Positions 16,718-25,686 are shown, numbered from the stretch's first letter. The stretch: DNA of 64,000 bases from Candidatus Jingweiarchaeum tengchongense (GCA_025920705.1 JAPDLJ010000002.1:57002-121001); one strand, 5' to 3'. Numbers and translations: made by a program. The notes: generated from the sequence alone by a model not told the origin.

Positions 16718-17068
16718 ATTGATGATATGATTAAAATTGTATCAATTTAAATAACTTGTGCCGAATTCTGAACTCAAAATTTCTGAAAGAAATTTTGCCA
16801 CGCCGTGCGGGCTTTCACTTTGTTCAGGACGCCTAAAGTTACTGGAGTAAATATTGAAGTTGAGAATTGGAAATTTATGATACAAAAAGCGACAAAATTC
16901 CGAGCTGTTGATTCTGCATAAATATCGGTGATAAAATGAAGATTTTTAATGTTTAAGGCATCAACATTAAGTTAACAGAACCGAAAATAGAAAAATATAT
17001 AAAGAATAGAGATTTTTAAAGTTTGGTAGAAAAATTTAAAGAGAGAATGATTAAGGGTAAGTGGGAAT
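16718..17068. other. 350-base spacer with degenerate and foreign-looking sequence upstream of EF-2
   Basis: No credible gene is present. It holds an AT hairpin (16776-16796, AAAATTTCT/AGAAATTTT), a GC-rich island at about 16797-16834 unlike its surroundings, and a second copy of a HIT-end repeat (16893-16921). TATA-like tracts lie near 16993-17004, 17012-17021 and 17033-17042 before the EF-2 ATG at 17069. A 9-codon ORF at 17047-17076 overlaps the EF-2 start out of frame. Confidence 0.5.
16893..16921. repeat. Direct repeat copy 2 upstream of EF-2
   Basis: CAAAATTCCGAGCTGTTGATT followed by CTGCATAA resembles 16254-16281. The pair brackets the HIT gene about 640 bases apart, as a duplication or insertion scar might. 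Confidence 0.4.
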
Positions 17069-19237
17069 ATGGTTGAAAAGGAAAGTATGATCGATAAGGT
17101 AATGCGATTAGTTAAGTTTAGAGATCAGATTAGAGATATTGGCACGATTGCGCATGTTGATCATGGTAAGACAACGACTTGTGATAGTTTATTGGCTGGT
17201 GCAGGTATGCTCTCTTGGGAAGTTGCTGGAAAGAAATTGGCTTTGGACTATGTCGCTGTTGAGCAAGAAAGACAAATGACTGTAAAAAGTGCTGATGCGA
17301 GCATGGTGCATGAATACGAAGGAAAAGAATACTTAATAAATCTTGTTGATACACCTGGACACGTGGATTTTGGTGGCCATGTAACGAGGGCTGTTAGAAT
17401 TATGGATGGTGGCCTACTTGTTGTTGATGCGGTTGAAGGTGTGATGCCACAGACAGAAACAGTTTTGAGACAAGCACTTAGAGAAGGTGTAAAACCTGTT
17501 CTTTATTTTAATAAAGTAGATCGACTAATAAAGGAACTCAGACTTCCACCTGAGCAGATACAACAACGCTTAGTAAAAACAATAGATGAGGTCAATAATT
17601 TAATATTCCAACTAGCACCAAAGGAATTTAAGGAAAAATGGCAAATTAGAGTACAAGAGGGTAATGTTGCCTTTGGCTGTTCATTACACAAGTGGGCGCT
17701 TTCATATCCTTATATGCAAAAAACAGGAATAACTTTCAGGGATGTGGTTGAGGCGTATAATGCTGGACCAGAAGCGGTCGAAGAACTCGCAAAGAAAGCA
17801 CCACTCCATAAGATTCTGCTCGATATGATCATCAAACATCTTGTCTCACCTGTTGAAGCACAGAAGTACAGGATACCTATCATTTGGAGAGGTGATTTGA
17901 ATACTGATGTTGGAAAGGCACTATTAAATTGCGATCCAAATGGCCCATTGGTTTTTTGTGTATCAAAAGTAATTGTGGATCCACAAGCAGGTGAAATTGC
18001 TGTTGGTAGGATTTTTTCCGGAACGATAAAAAGAGGGGAAGATGTTTATTTAAACAGAGCACAAAGCACACAAAAAGTACAACAAATATTGATTTGGAAG
18101 GGACATCAAAGATTTCCTGTTGATGAGGTTCCTGCTGGTAACATTATTGGTGTGATTGGGTTAAAAGGTGCGATGTCTGGGGAAACAGTTTCAAGAGAAC
18201 CTATTACACCATTCGAAAGTATACGCCACATATTCGAGCCTGTTGTCACAAAGGCAGTTGAGGCAAAGAATCCAAAGGATTTACCAAAATTAATACAAGT
18301 ATTAAATGATCTAGCAATAGAAGATCCAACACTAAAAGTTGAGATAAATGAGGAAACTGGTGAAAACTTAGTTTCAGGTTTGGGTGAGCTCCATCTCGAA
18401 ATTGTTGAATACTTCATCACAAGAGAAAGGGGCATCGAAATCGTGAGCTCACAGCCAATCGTTGTTTATCGTGAAACCGTCAAGGATTTAAGTCCTGTGA
18501 TTGAAGGAAAATCTCCAAATCGACACAACAAATTTTACATCACTGTAGAGCCACTGGAAAAAAGTGTCTATGAGGCGCTCGTTAATAATGAGGTACCTGA
18601 AGGAAAAATAAAGAAGAAAGATGATGTAATCATACAAAAACTCGTTGATGCTGGTATGGACAGAGAAGAGGCAAGAAGAGTCAAGGACATATACAATCAT
18701 AATATATTCGTAGATGCTACGAGGGGAATCGTACACATCGGGGAAATAATGGAAATGGCACTGAATGCCTTTGAAGAAATAATGAAGAATGGTCCAATTG
18801 CAAAGGAACCTGTGATTGGTGTGAAGGTAAAACTCGTGGATTGTGTGCTTCATGAAGACGCAATTCACCGTGGTCCTGCGCAAGTAATACCTGCGGTTAG
18901 ACAAGCAATCAAAGATGCATTTTTACAAGCAAATCCATTGCTATTTGAACCAGTCCAAACAATAAGAATCGATGTTCCAGCAAAATATATTGGTAACATT
19001 TCAAGATTGATTCAATCGCGCAGAGGTCAGCTCATAGACATGCAACAAGAAGGTGATCACGCAATAATAAAGGCAAAATTACCTGTTGCGAACATGTTTG
19101 GATTCACGAATGAAGTTAGAAGTGAAACTGAAGGTAGGGGAGCTTGGTTTTTGATAGATAGTAAATTTGAAAGATTGCCAATGGAAATGCAAGAAGAAGT
19201 AATAAAGAAGATTAAAGAAAGAAAGGGAATCGAATAA
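17069..19237 (+). CDS. fusA: Translation elongation factor EF-2
   Basis: The 722-aa protein is full-length archaeal EF-2, the ribosomal translocase. G motifs are AHVDHGKTT, DTPGHVDFGGHV and NKVD; domain IV carries LHEDAIHRGPAQVIPA with His600, the residue modified to diphthamide. The start MVEKESMIDKVMRLVK is typical. Several TATA-like tracts precede it, so it has its own promoter and is not simply read through from rps7. A Dph2-like gene is present at 45593 but truncated, so the modification state of His600 is an open question. Confidence 0.97.
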   Translation: MVEKESMIDKVMRLVKFRDQIRDIGTIAHVDHGKTTTCDSLLAGAGMLSWEVAGKKLALDYVAVEQERQMTVKSADASMVHEYEGKEYLINLVDTPGHVDFGGHVTRAVRIMDGGLLVVDAVEGVMPQTETVLRQALREGVKPVLYFNKVDRLIKELRLPPEQIQQRLVKTIDEVNNLIFQLAPKEFKEKWQIRVQEGNVAFGCSLHKWALSYPYMQKTGITFRDVVEAYNAGPEAVEELAKKAPLHKILLDMIIKHLVSPVEAQKYRIPIIWRGDLNTDVGKALLNCDPNGPLVFCVSKVIVDPQAGEIAVGRIFSGTIKRGEDVYLNRAQSTQKVQQILIWKGHQRFPVDEVPAGNIIGVIGLKGAMSGETVSREPITPFESIRHIFEPVVTKAVEAKNPKDLPKLIQVLNDLAIEDPTLKVEINEETGENLVSGLGELHLEIVEYFITRERGIEIVSSQPIVVYRETVKDLSPVIEGKSPNRHNKFYITVEPLEKSVYEALVNNEVPEGKIKKKDDVIIQKLVDAGMDREEARRVKDIYNHNIFVDATRGIVHIGEIMEMALNAFEEIMKNGPIAKEPVIGVKVKLVDCVLHEDAIHRGPAQVIPAVRQAIKDAFLQANPLLFEPVQTIRIDVPAKYIGNISRLIQSRRGQLIDMQQEGDHAIIKAKLPVANMFGFTNEVRSETEGRGAWFLIDSKFERLPMEMQEEVIKKIKERKGIE

Positions 19238-19292
19238 AGGAAAAATTTAAATTTTAAGTTTTATGCTGATAAAATGAAAGGGGTGTGAAATA

Positions 19293-20561
19293 ATGGCTAC
19301 AAAGAAGCCTCACTTAAATTTAGTATTTATTGGACATGTAGACCACGGTAAATCAACTTGCATCGGTAGACTATTCTATGAGACAGGAGTAATATCACCA
19401 CAGGAGCTTGAAAAGGTAAAGAAAGAAATTGCTGAGTTAGGTAAACCCACTTTTGAGTGGGCATTCCTCATGGATGTTAGCAAGGAAGAGAGAACAAAAG
19501 GAATGACAATCGACTTAATGCACAAGAGGTTTGAAACAGACAAGTACTATTTCACAGTTATTGATGCGCCAGGACACAGGGACTTCGTAAAGAACATGAT
19601 TACAGGAGCAAGCCAAGCAGATGCAGCAGTACTTGTAGTTGATGTGAAAGATGGAGTGATGCAACAAACGAGGGAGCACGCATATCTAGCAAAAGTACTT
19701 GGGATAAAACAATTGTTAATTGCGCTAAACAAAATGGACATCATAAACTACGATGAAAAGCGATACAATGAAGTTAAGGCGGACGTGGAGAAGTTACTTA
19801 AAGGCGTAGGATTCAACATGGAAAAGGTGAGATTCGTACCAATCAGTGCTTTGAAGGGTGAAAATTTAGTAAAGCCAAGCGAAAATATGCCTTGGTATAA
19901 AGGACCAACATTAATTCAGGCATTAGATTACTTTGAAGTTCCAGAGAAACCAGTAAATCTGCCATTAAGATTACCGATACAAGATGTGTATTCAATTACT
20001 GGAGTAGGTACCGTGCCTGTTGGTAGGGTAGAAACTGGTGTTCTAAAAGTCAATGACAGAGTAATAATTGAGCCAGCTCACATAGAAGCAGAGGTAAAGA
20101 GCATAGAAATGCACCATGAACAGATACCAGAGGCATTACCTGGTGATAATGTTGGATTTAACTTGAGAGGCGTCACGAAGGAGCAAATCAAAAGAGGAGA
20201 TGTCATTGGTCATCCAGATAAACCTCCAACTGTTGCAAAGGAATTTACTGCTCAAATTATCGTAATAAACCATCCAACTGTAATTACAGTAGGATACACA
20301 CCTGTATTCCACTGCCACACAGCTCAAGTTGCATGCAAATTCAAGAAATTATTGAAGCAGTTAGATCCAAAAACTGGTGCGACAATAAAAGAAAATCCAG
20401 ATTTCTTAAAAACAGGTGATGCAGCAATCGTAGTAATTGAACCAACAAAGCCACTTGTAATCGAGAAGAAAGATGAAATACCACAAATGGCAACGTTTGC
20501 AATAAGAGACATGGGAATGACGATTGGTGCAGGAATCTGCATTGACGTGGTCAAAAGGTGA
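19293..20561 (+). CDS. tuf: Translation elongation factor EF-1A
   Basis: The 422-aa aminoacyl-tRNA carrier has G motifs [21 protein letters not shown] and NKMD, followed by two beta-barrel domains ([14 protein letters not shown] and [13 protein letters not shown]). The ATG is preceded by AAAGGGGTG, a strong ribosome site, and by the TATA-like AAAAATTTAA at 19241-19250. It follows EF-2 by 55 bases, so it can be transcribed with EF-2 or alone. The C-terminus ends GICIDVVKR. Confidence 0.97.
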   Translation: MATKKPHLNLVFIGHVDHGKSTCIGRLFYETGVISPQELEKVKKEIAELGKPTFEWAFLMDVSKEERTKGMTIDLMHKRFETDKYYFTVIDAPGHRDFVKNMITGASQADAAVLVVDVKDGVMQQTREHAYLAKVLGIKQLLIALNKMDIINYDEKRYNEVKADVEKLLKGVGFNMEKVRFVPISALKGENLVKPSENMPWYKGPTLIQALDYFEVPEKPVNLPLRLPIQDVYSITGVGTVPVGRVETGVLKVNDRVIIEPAHIEAEVKSIEMHHEQIPEALPGDNVGFNLRGVTKEQIKRGDVIGHPDKPPTVAKEFTAQIIVINHPTVITVGYTPVFHCHTAQVACKFKKLLKQLDPKTGATIKENPDFLKTGDAAIVVIEPTKPLVIEKKDEIPQMATFAIRDMGMTIGAGICIDVVKR

Positions 20562-20580
20562 TTTATTTTTTATTTATTTT
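20562..20580 (+). terminator. T-rich terminator after EF-1A
   Basis: A run of TTTATTTTTTATTTATTTT directly follows the EF-1A stop. Archaeal termination commonly occurs at such U-tracts without a hairpin. Confidence 0.45.
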
Positions 20581-20590
20581 GAAACAAAAA

Positions 20591-20600
20591 GTTTTAATAA
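20591..20600 (+). promoter_or_regulatory. TATA box of rps10
   Basis: GTTTTAATAA lies 23-32 bases upstream of the rps10 ATG at 20623. Confidence 0.5.
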
Positions 20601-20622
20601 GAGTTTATTTTAGGAATTTGAG

Positions 20623-20931
20623 ATGGCAAAAGCAAGAATAAAGTTAAGCTCAGTCGATCCAAAAAAACTGGACGAGATTTGCAATCAAATCAAAGAGATT
20701 GCAAATAAAACTGGTGTAGACATCAAAGGACCTATTCCTTTACCTACTAAAAGATTGAAGATTTTTACCAGGAAATCTCCATGTGGATCTGGAAGAGAAA
20801 CATATGAAAAGTGGGAAATGAGAATTCACAAAAGGGTCATAGACTTGGGGATGGATGAAAGAGCAGTAAGATTGATCATGAGGATACCAATCCCTAAGGA
20901 CGTAAACATAGAAATGCAAGTGATAGAATAA
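20623..20931 (+). CDS. rps10: 30S ribosomal protein S10
   Basis: The 102-aa protein is archaeal S10: [20 protein letters not shown], then [20 protein letters not shown], followed by a C-terminal [16 protein letters not shown]. It lies in the 30S head. Its position after EF-1A is the standard archaeal str order, but it has its own TATA box. Confidence 0.95.
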   Translation: MAKARIKLSSVDPKKLDEICNQIKEIANKTGVDIKGPIPLPTKRLKIFTRKSPCGSGRETYEKWEMRIHKRVIDLGMDERAVRLIMRIPIPKDVNIEMQVIE

Positions 20932-20990
20932 TCTGCACTCCTTCTAGTATGCAAAGCAGACAAATCAAAGTGACTTATGGAACAGAAAGA

Positions 20991-21002
20991 TTTAAATATA
21001 AA
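20991..21002 (+). promoter_or_regulatory. TATA box of the DUF4258-like gene
   Basis: TTTAAATATAAA lies 25-36 bases upstream of the ATG at 21027 and decides that start over an ATG at 20949. Confidence 0.5.
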
Positions 21003-21026
21003 AATTTATTACTTAAAAGTAGTAAA

Positions 21027-21317
21027 ATGAGCCTTGCACCTGAAATCTTACCACATGCAAAGAAGCACGGAGTAAAATTAGAGCACATTGTTGATACCGT
21101 AACTTCTCCAGATTTTGTTGATAAAGAAAGAGTACATGAAGACTACAAAAACAATAGGATTATTTTCATAAAGAAAATACCAGACTACCCTGATAATCGA
21201 CCACATGAAACTTTTGTTGTAATCGAGCATCAAGCAGGAAGACCTGTGATTGTATCTGCGCGCTATCAGAGGATTGGTAGGTGCAATTATTTACAAAACT
21301 ACAATTCAGAATTATAG
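21027..21317 (+). CDS. DUF4258-like / RelE-fold small protein
   Basis: The 96-aa protein has the DUF4258 layout: HAKKHGVKLEHIVDTVTSPD, a KNNRIIFIKKIPDY strand and FVVIEHQAGRPVIVSARYQR. Some families with this RelE/BECR-like fold are RNases or toxins. No antitoxin gene lies beside it, so a toxin role is not supported. The ATG at 21027 fits the TATA box. The last 19 bases overlap the convergent NUDIX gene through the palindrome AATTCAGAATT. Confidence 0.6.
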   Translation: MSLAPEILPHAKKHGVKLEHIVDTVTSPDFVDKERVHEDYKNNRIIFIKKIPDYPDNRPHETFVVIEHQAGRPVIVSARYQRIGRCNYLQNYNSEL

Positions 21318-21718
21318 ATCCTTAATATTACGTCTTTCGTGTGCGGTTCAACGAAATTTAATTCATCCAACTTTGAGATTTCAACCCACTCTGGTTTTGT
21401 TTCATCGCCTTCTGATAATTCACCACTCACAATCCTACATAAATACAAAATCAATCCAAAATACTCCTTCTTGCCAGATTTCCTATTTATTTCTGCAAAC
21501 CAAACCTTATTGATCAATCTTATTGGTTGAACATAAAAACCAGTTTCCTCTTTCACTTCTCTTATCAATGTGTCCCTTATTTCTTCCCCATCGTTTACCC
21601 TACCCGCTGGAAATCCATACGTACCTGTAATGTGTGCTGCACCCTCTTTATGCTTAACTAGAAGTACTTTATCTCCATCGAATATAACAGCACCAACGGT
21701 TAATGTACCTTCCATCAT
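21299..21718 (-). CDS. NUDIX hydrolase
   Basis: The 139-aa protein carries the NUDIX box (GxxxxxEx7REVxEExGxx): GRVNDGEEIRDTLIREVKEE then TGF (about 36-58). The start MMEGTLTVGAVIFDGDKVLL is typical, and the TATA box at 21735-21748 supports ATG 21718 or 21715 rather than 21769. NUDIX enzymes hydrolyse nucleoside diphosphate derivatives; the substrate here is not readable from sequence. It converges on the DUF4258-like gene; both proteins end in YNSEL because of a palindrome in the overlap. Confidence 0.9.
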   Translation of the reverse strand: MMEGTLTVGAVIFDGDKVLLVKHKEGAAHITGTYGFPAGRVNDGEEIRDTLIREVKEETGFYVQPIRLINKVWFAEINRKSGKKEYFGLILYLCRIVSGELSEGDETKPEWVEISKLDELNFVEPHTKDVILRIYNSEL

Positions 21719-21734
21719 GCAATTAAGATGAGTG

Positions 21735-21748
21735 ATTATATAAAAATT
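21735..21748 (-). promoter_or_regulatory. TATA box of the NUDIX gene
   Basis: On the minus strand the AT tract ATTTTTATATAATC lies 17-33 bases upstream of ATG 21718/21715, so the mRNA should be close to leaderless. Confidence 0.5.
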
Positions 21749-21817
21749 TTTCTTTTGATATTCTGTCAATGCGTGTATGACGTTATGTTGAATTGGGAAA
21801 GTAAACTTTGATAGATT

Positions 21818-21910
21818 TTAATCCGTTCCGCGAACCATTCTTTTGGGTCCCCATATTATCAAGATGAACACCACTCCGACTACATTTAATATAAGTGAAT
21901 AAAGTCCACC
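21818..21910 (-). other. In-frame continuation of the CPBP gene beyond an amber codon
   Basis: After the TAG at 21911-21913 the same frame runs on for 30 codons to TAA at 21818-21820. It encodes GGLYSLILNVVGVVFIL, then IIWGPKRMVRGTD: a last transmembrane helix and basic tail typical of CPBP proteins. The amber therefore interrupts a longer ancestral gene. Confidence 0.7.
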
Positions 21911-22633
21911 CTAAGTTGTTGAAACAGTTGGGAAAATAAAGTGTGATAAATTACCCATAGTATGGAAAAGCAAAACCGCCAATATGCTTTTATTCGTATT
22001 GTTATATATCCATGTAAAAAATATAGAGAGGAAGACCGTACCAAGTATAAATCCCAAGATGGGCACATTGCGATACATTTCCTGATTTTTCATAAAGAAT
22101 AATGGAATGTGCCATAACCCCCATATGATCCCAAGTAATACACTAGAAACAAGTGCATTGTAACGTGCTTGCAATCTGTCAAGAGCATATCCTCTCCAAC
22201 CAAATTCTTCTGCCACTGGACCGCCAAGGAATAGGATGTAAAGGAATGCTGGTATTATAACCCACGGTTGAGATAAAAATGTAATTTCAGGTGCTGGCTC
22301 GCCAGTAAGAATAGCTAATAAAAGAGAAAGTCCTACAATCATCGGCATTAGGAAAAATATGGGAACAAGCCAGATTTTCTTAAAATTAAAATCCAGGCCT
22401 CTTTTTAAGAGCGTTATTACTCCATCCTTTCCTTCATTCAAGTAAGTGAGAAGAAAGGCAGCAACAAATGGGCCAAAGGGGGCCACGAATAAATGAATGT
22501 CCCATAGAATTTCCAGTAACCAGAAAATCCATGACCAACCAAAGGCAATCAAAAAGAATGACATTAAATCTCGTTTTTCTAAATTAACTAGCTCCATGGT
22601 CAATCCTGCTTTCAATGGTTCCATAATAGACAT
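21911..22633 (-). CDS. CPBP family intramembrane metalloprotease (Rce1-like), C-terminally cut by in-frame TAG
   Basis: The 240-aa polytopic membrane protein has the CPBP motifs: EEFGWRGYALDRLQ (motif 1), WGLWHIPLFF (motif 2, His) and FHTMGNLSHF (motif 3). These Glu/His residues form the active site of the CAAX-protease/Rce1 fold. All three motifs lie before the TAG, so the 240-aa product may be active, but the usual last membrane helix lies downstream in the same frame. ATGs at 22633, 22624 or 22597 could start the protein. Substrates are unknown; neighbours on the same strand encode secreted proteins. Confidence 0.85.
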   Translation of the reverse strand: MSIMEPLKAGLTMELVNLEKRDLMSFFLIAFGWSWIFWLLEILWDIHLFVAPFGPFVAAFLLTYLNEGKDGVITLLKRGLDFNFKKIWLVPIFFLMPMIVGLSLLLAILTGEPAPEITFLSQPWVIIPAFLYILFLGGPVAEEFGWRGYALDRLQARYNALVSSVLLGIIWGLWHIPLFFMKNQEMYRNVPILGFILGTVFLSIFFTWIYNNTNKSILAVLLFHTMGNLSHFIFPTVSTT

Positions 22634-22711
22634 AGTCCAATTTAATATTTTTCTGTTGTAGTTGGTTAATGTTTGTTTGTGACTTTATTTAATTTTCTGA
22701 AGCCAAGAAAG

Positions 22712-23350
22712 TCATATTGATTTTTTTCTCTTTCTTTGTTTTAAAAGGAATGATGCTATTAAACCAATCACTAAAATTAAAACTATCCCAACGGCTATGT
22801 AAAAACTTGAAGTTACTTCCTCACAATCTGGGTCCTCTGCTTTTCTACAATCGGGATCGCATATGTTATCTTTCATTTTATCACAATACCCATCGAGAGA
22901 TCCAGATGGACAATCTTTTGGACATGAACTAAAATTCTCTGGAACACCGCAGGTTCCATCTCCACAGATTGTTTCTTCAAAATGCAGTCCCATAAGTCTA
23001 GTGACCTCTACTTCCTCTCCATCATCAAGGACACATACCGCACATTCTTGACTTAACAATCTCACACACTTGTCCCAATCGCTTATTGTTTTAATTTGAT
23101 ATCCTTGTTTCGAACAATAACTGGACTCTTGAGCAACCTCTCCTCTCAAGAATTGCCATGCATCTACTTCTTGGCCGTTTTGAAGTTTACAAATACCTAA
23201 CTCACCTTCTGGAGTACTTTCTACTACATATTCATAACCAAGTGCGCTGCAATAAACTTCTGCTGGATTCTTAAGTGCGAAGACTAAATTAGGAAGAGCG
23301 ATTGCTAAAAGAGCAACTAAAAATACCATCACACTTATTTTTGTTTTCAT
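22712..23350 (-). CDS. Secreted/membrane-anchored protein with two DUF333 domains
   Basis: The 212-aa protein has a signal peptide (MKTKISVMVFLVALLAIALPN, cleavage near VFALK) and two DUF333-like units (NPAEVYCSALGYEYVV...GICKLQNGQEVDAWQFLRGE and SYCSKQGYQIKT...CAVCVLDDGEEVE). A Cys-rich part follows (CGDGTCGVPENFSSCPKDCP), then a C-terminal transmembrane helix (about 182-204) and basic KQRKRKKS tail. DUF333 proteins are called putative hemolysins, with no firm function. It starts 1 base after the protease gene stop, so the two form one operon and the anchored protein may tether or guide that protease. Confidence 0.8.
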   Translation of the reverse strand: MKTKISVMVFLVALLAIALPNLVFALKNPAEVYCSALGYEYVVESTPEGELGICKLQNGQEVDAWQFLRGEVAQESSYCSKQGYQIKTISDWDKCVRLLSQECAVCVLDDGEEVEVTRLMGLHFEETICGDGTCGVPENFSSCPKDCPSGSLDGYCDKMKDNICDPDCRKAEDPDCEEVTSSFYIAVGIVLILVIGLIASFLLKQRKRKKSI

Positions 23351-23351
23351 T

Positions 23352-25514
23352 TTAACTCCTCACCACACTCTCTACATAAGCCACATATTCCCATATACTA
23401 CATTCATAACCTTGGATTGGTGCTTCACCATAACCTCCATTTCCCCAACTTACTCCCCAGCTATTCTTAAATATCCAGTTACCAACATTCCAGCCGACGA
23501 GAACAATACAATGCCCACAGTCACATGCTATTATAGGCCCATGACAAATTATTGCTCTTTTAACTTCATCTACTTGAAGAGCACCATTCACGAAGTATGT
23601 AATTTCATGAAAATCCAATATCTTCCAACGTTGCGGTCTTGAACACAGGTTGCTACAATCACCTGGATTGGCACATCCCCCTTCATGAGTACATGCAAGG
23701 GTACAACTTCCATTACTCCAACAACATCTTTGTGACTGATATGGAAAACAAGTCTCATCTACTATCCCTATGTTATTTTTCATATAATTAAGAATATGGA
23801 ATGGATTACCACCATTACAACTGCCTATTATTCCACAATCAGAAACCGCATATTGTTCTGACAAATCTGGATTTAAATTAGCATTATTTTGTCCTATTTT
23901 ATATTTGGCTTCTATGGCTCCGATAGTGGCCATTGCCCAACAAGAGCCACAAGCAGCTTGATCCTTTACAGGAGTTAGCCAATTTTTACCTTTCCAGTTG
24001 CGCCAATCAAATCTTGATGGTAATATTGGAGTGTTACAAGCATCGCATCCGATTTCACAAGGACCACCACAATCTATGTCATATTCTCCACCGTTTCTCA
24101 TCCCATCAAAGCAACTTGTCGTGTTGAAATAAAAAATATTTGTTCCACATTTAATTCGTGAACAGTGCTTTATTGCAAAGGCGTATTCTACACCAGGTGA
24201 TAAGTTGGCAAATGCAGCGGAGTGGTACACATCAAAACTTGAATTTGTTATGTTTCTCCAGAATATGTAAGATCTGTTACTATATACTTTCTCTATCAAG
24301 TATACTGTTGTGTTTAAATTCTGAGTAGTGCGCCAAGATAAACTCAAGTTGGTGTGATATGGTTCCACATTCATATTTAAAATTTCTGGAAACGGTCTTT
24401 CTAATGTCGCGAGAGTATACCTTTCGCTCTCTTTGCAAAATCCACATGCCATACAACTTTTTATGTAAAAAGTATAATTTCTTCCGTCTTCCAATCCTGT
24501 AATTGTCGCTGTGTGGCGATGGGTGAAGGTTGAGTTGCTAGACTCACTCCAAGGAGGATGTTCAAAATGTGCATATGTTGTTGGAACGATGTATAATGTA
24601 TAATTTGCATAAAGAAAAGATATTCCTCTCCATGTTGTTACCCAAGAAACATTTGCTGTTGAAGTGGTTACATTCACGGTTATCATGTCTTGCTCGAAAT
24701 AGTTTGGAGTCGTTAGCACTTGAGATGGTGATACAACACAGTCGTCCGGACCGCAAGTTCTGGTGTAGTAATAGTAAGTTTTATTTGGTTCCAGCGCAAG
24801 TTCTGCAATATATTCTGTATAATTTGTTCGGACGATTTTTCTAGTGGATGTATTTAATTGTTGAGATGAACCAAATTCTCTGTAAAACATCGTTCCGTTT
24901 CCTTCAATGTTGGTTTTCCATCCAATTATTGTGATGATTTTACAAGTAATTTCGTTAAATTGATAAGAATAAACAATAGGTTGAATTATTATTTCTATTC
25001 TACTCACATTTAAACATTCTGTTCCCTCGACATTACAACCATATGAGCAGTTCTCTTGTAAGTAGCCACATGAGCCATCCTGAGAAACATAACCATTATA
25101 ATATCTCACACTATTCTCGCAGTAATTTGGACAAATCACTAAATTACATAAGTGCCAGAAATACGGACCTTGTTTTTTTGAACCATTGGCCAAAAAAATT
25201 TCATAGGAAGGCCAAATTTTCCAGGAACCATTCTTATCTATCGTTATATTGCCCCCAAAATTAATGACATCCTTCATACTGAGGGTCTTGTTTGTAAATA
25301 TGAAGCCGAAATCCTTGTTTTCATAATACCTGACGCGCACAGCAGCAAAAACACCTTTATCTGTAAAATTTATCGATTCATCACCTTGATTTTTTAAAGT
25401 GAATTCGACCCTGAGCTGATCTCCAACCTTGGGATTGGCCGGACCTATGACACTAAAATTGCTCAGCTGAAGTAAATCTTCGGACAAATCAGGTCCAACG
25501 TAAGAACAAAGCAC
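23352..25514 (-). CDS. Secreted papain-like (C1A) cysteine protease with fibronectin-like repeats
   Basis: The 720-aa ORF (from GTG) has an N-terminal CARDB-like domain (about 10-110), Fn3-like repeats (about 170-460), a Cys-rich linker (CFDGMRNGGEYDIDCGGPC) and a C-terminal C1A protease domain. The catalytic set is visible: Gln and Cys in DQAACGSCWAM, His in GHCIVLVGW, Asn in NSWGVSWG. In the same frame upstream to 25595 lies a classic signal peptide (TDKAFTFGLTLLVILSILLT, then GVKA) but no ATG/GTG/TTG before a stop at 25626. The true start may therefore be ATA 25593-25595. It is the first gene of an operon with the DUF333 protein. Confidence 0.82.
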   Translation of the reverse strand: MLCSYVGPDLSEDLLQLSNFSVIGPANPKVGDQLRVEFTLKNQGDESINFTDKGVFAAVRVRYYENKDFGFIFTNKTLSMKDVINFGGNITIDKNGSWKIWPSYEIFLANGSKKQGPYFWHLCNLVICPNYCENSVRYYNGYVSQDGSCGYLQENCSYGCNVEGTECLNVSRIEIIIQPIVYSYQFNEITCKIITIIGWKTNIEGNGTMFYREFGSSQQLNTSTRKIVRTNYTEYIAELALEPNKTYYYYTRTCGPDDCVVSPSQVLTTPNYFEQDMITVNVTTSTANVSWVTTWRGISFLYANYTLYIVPTTYAHFEHPPWSESSNSTFTHRHTATITGLEDGRNYTFYIKSCMACGFCKESERYTLATLERPFPEILNMNVEPYHTNLSLSWRTTQNLNTTVYLIEKVYSNRSYIFWRNITNSSFDVYHSAAFANLSPGVEYAFAIKHCSRIKCGTNIFYFNTTSCFDGMRNGGEYDIDCGGPCEIGCDACNTPILPSRFDWRNWKGKNWLTPVKDQAACGSCWAMATIGAIEAKYKIGQNNANLNPDLSEQYAVSDCGIIGSCNGGNPFHILNYMKNNIGIVDETCFPYQSQRCCWSNGSCTLACTHEGGCANPGDCSNLCSRPQRWKILDFHEITYFVNGALQVDEVKRAIICHGPIIACDCGHCIVLVGWNVGNWIFKNSWGVSWGNGGYGEAPIQGYECSIWEYVAYVESVVRS

Positions 25515-25626
25515 ATCTGCTTTAACACCAGTTAATAATATGGATAGAATTACAAGAAGAGTTAATCCAAATGTAAACGCCTTGTCTGTTACTATATTAT
25601 CACTATATTTACATCTGTTTCTTTTT

Positions 25627-25638
25627 TATATAAATTTT
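25627..25638 (-). promoter_or_regulatory. TATA box of the secreted protease operon
   Basis: On the minus strand AAAATTTATATA lies about 33-43 bases upstream of the candidate ATA start at 25595, predicting a short leader of about 10 bases. Confidence 0.5.
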
Positions 25639-25686
25639 TCCTAACATGTGCTTTAACGAGGCTCAGTACAAGATGAGTTTGAGTGA

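Noticed and set aside
16797..16834. GC-rich island as a structured RNA gene
   Set aside because: It contains only a short weak palindrome (CACGCCGTG) and no promoter, and no known RNA family could be matched.
17047..17076. Nine-codon ORF overlapping the EF-2 start
   Set aside because: It has no ribosome site of its own, is very short, and AT-rich leaders give such ORFs by chance.
21911..21913. Pyrrolysine codon in the CPBP gene
   Set aside because: No pyl genes are seen in the window and TAG ends several intact housekeeping genes, so plain nonsense or read-through is simpler.
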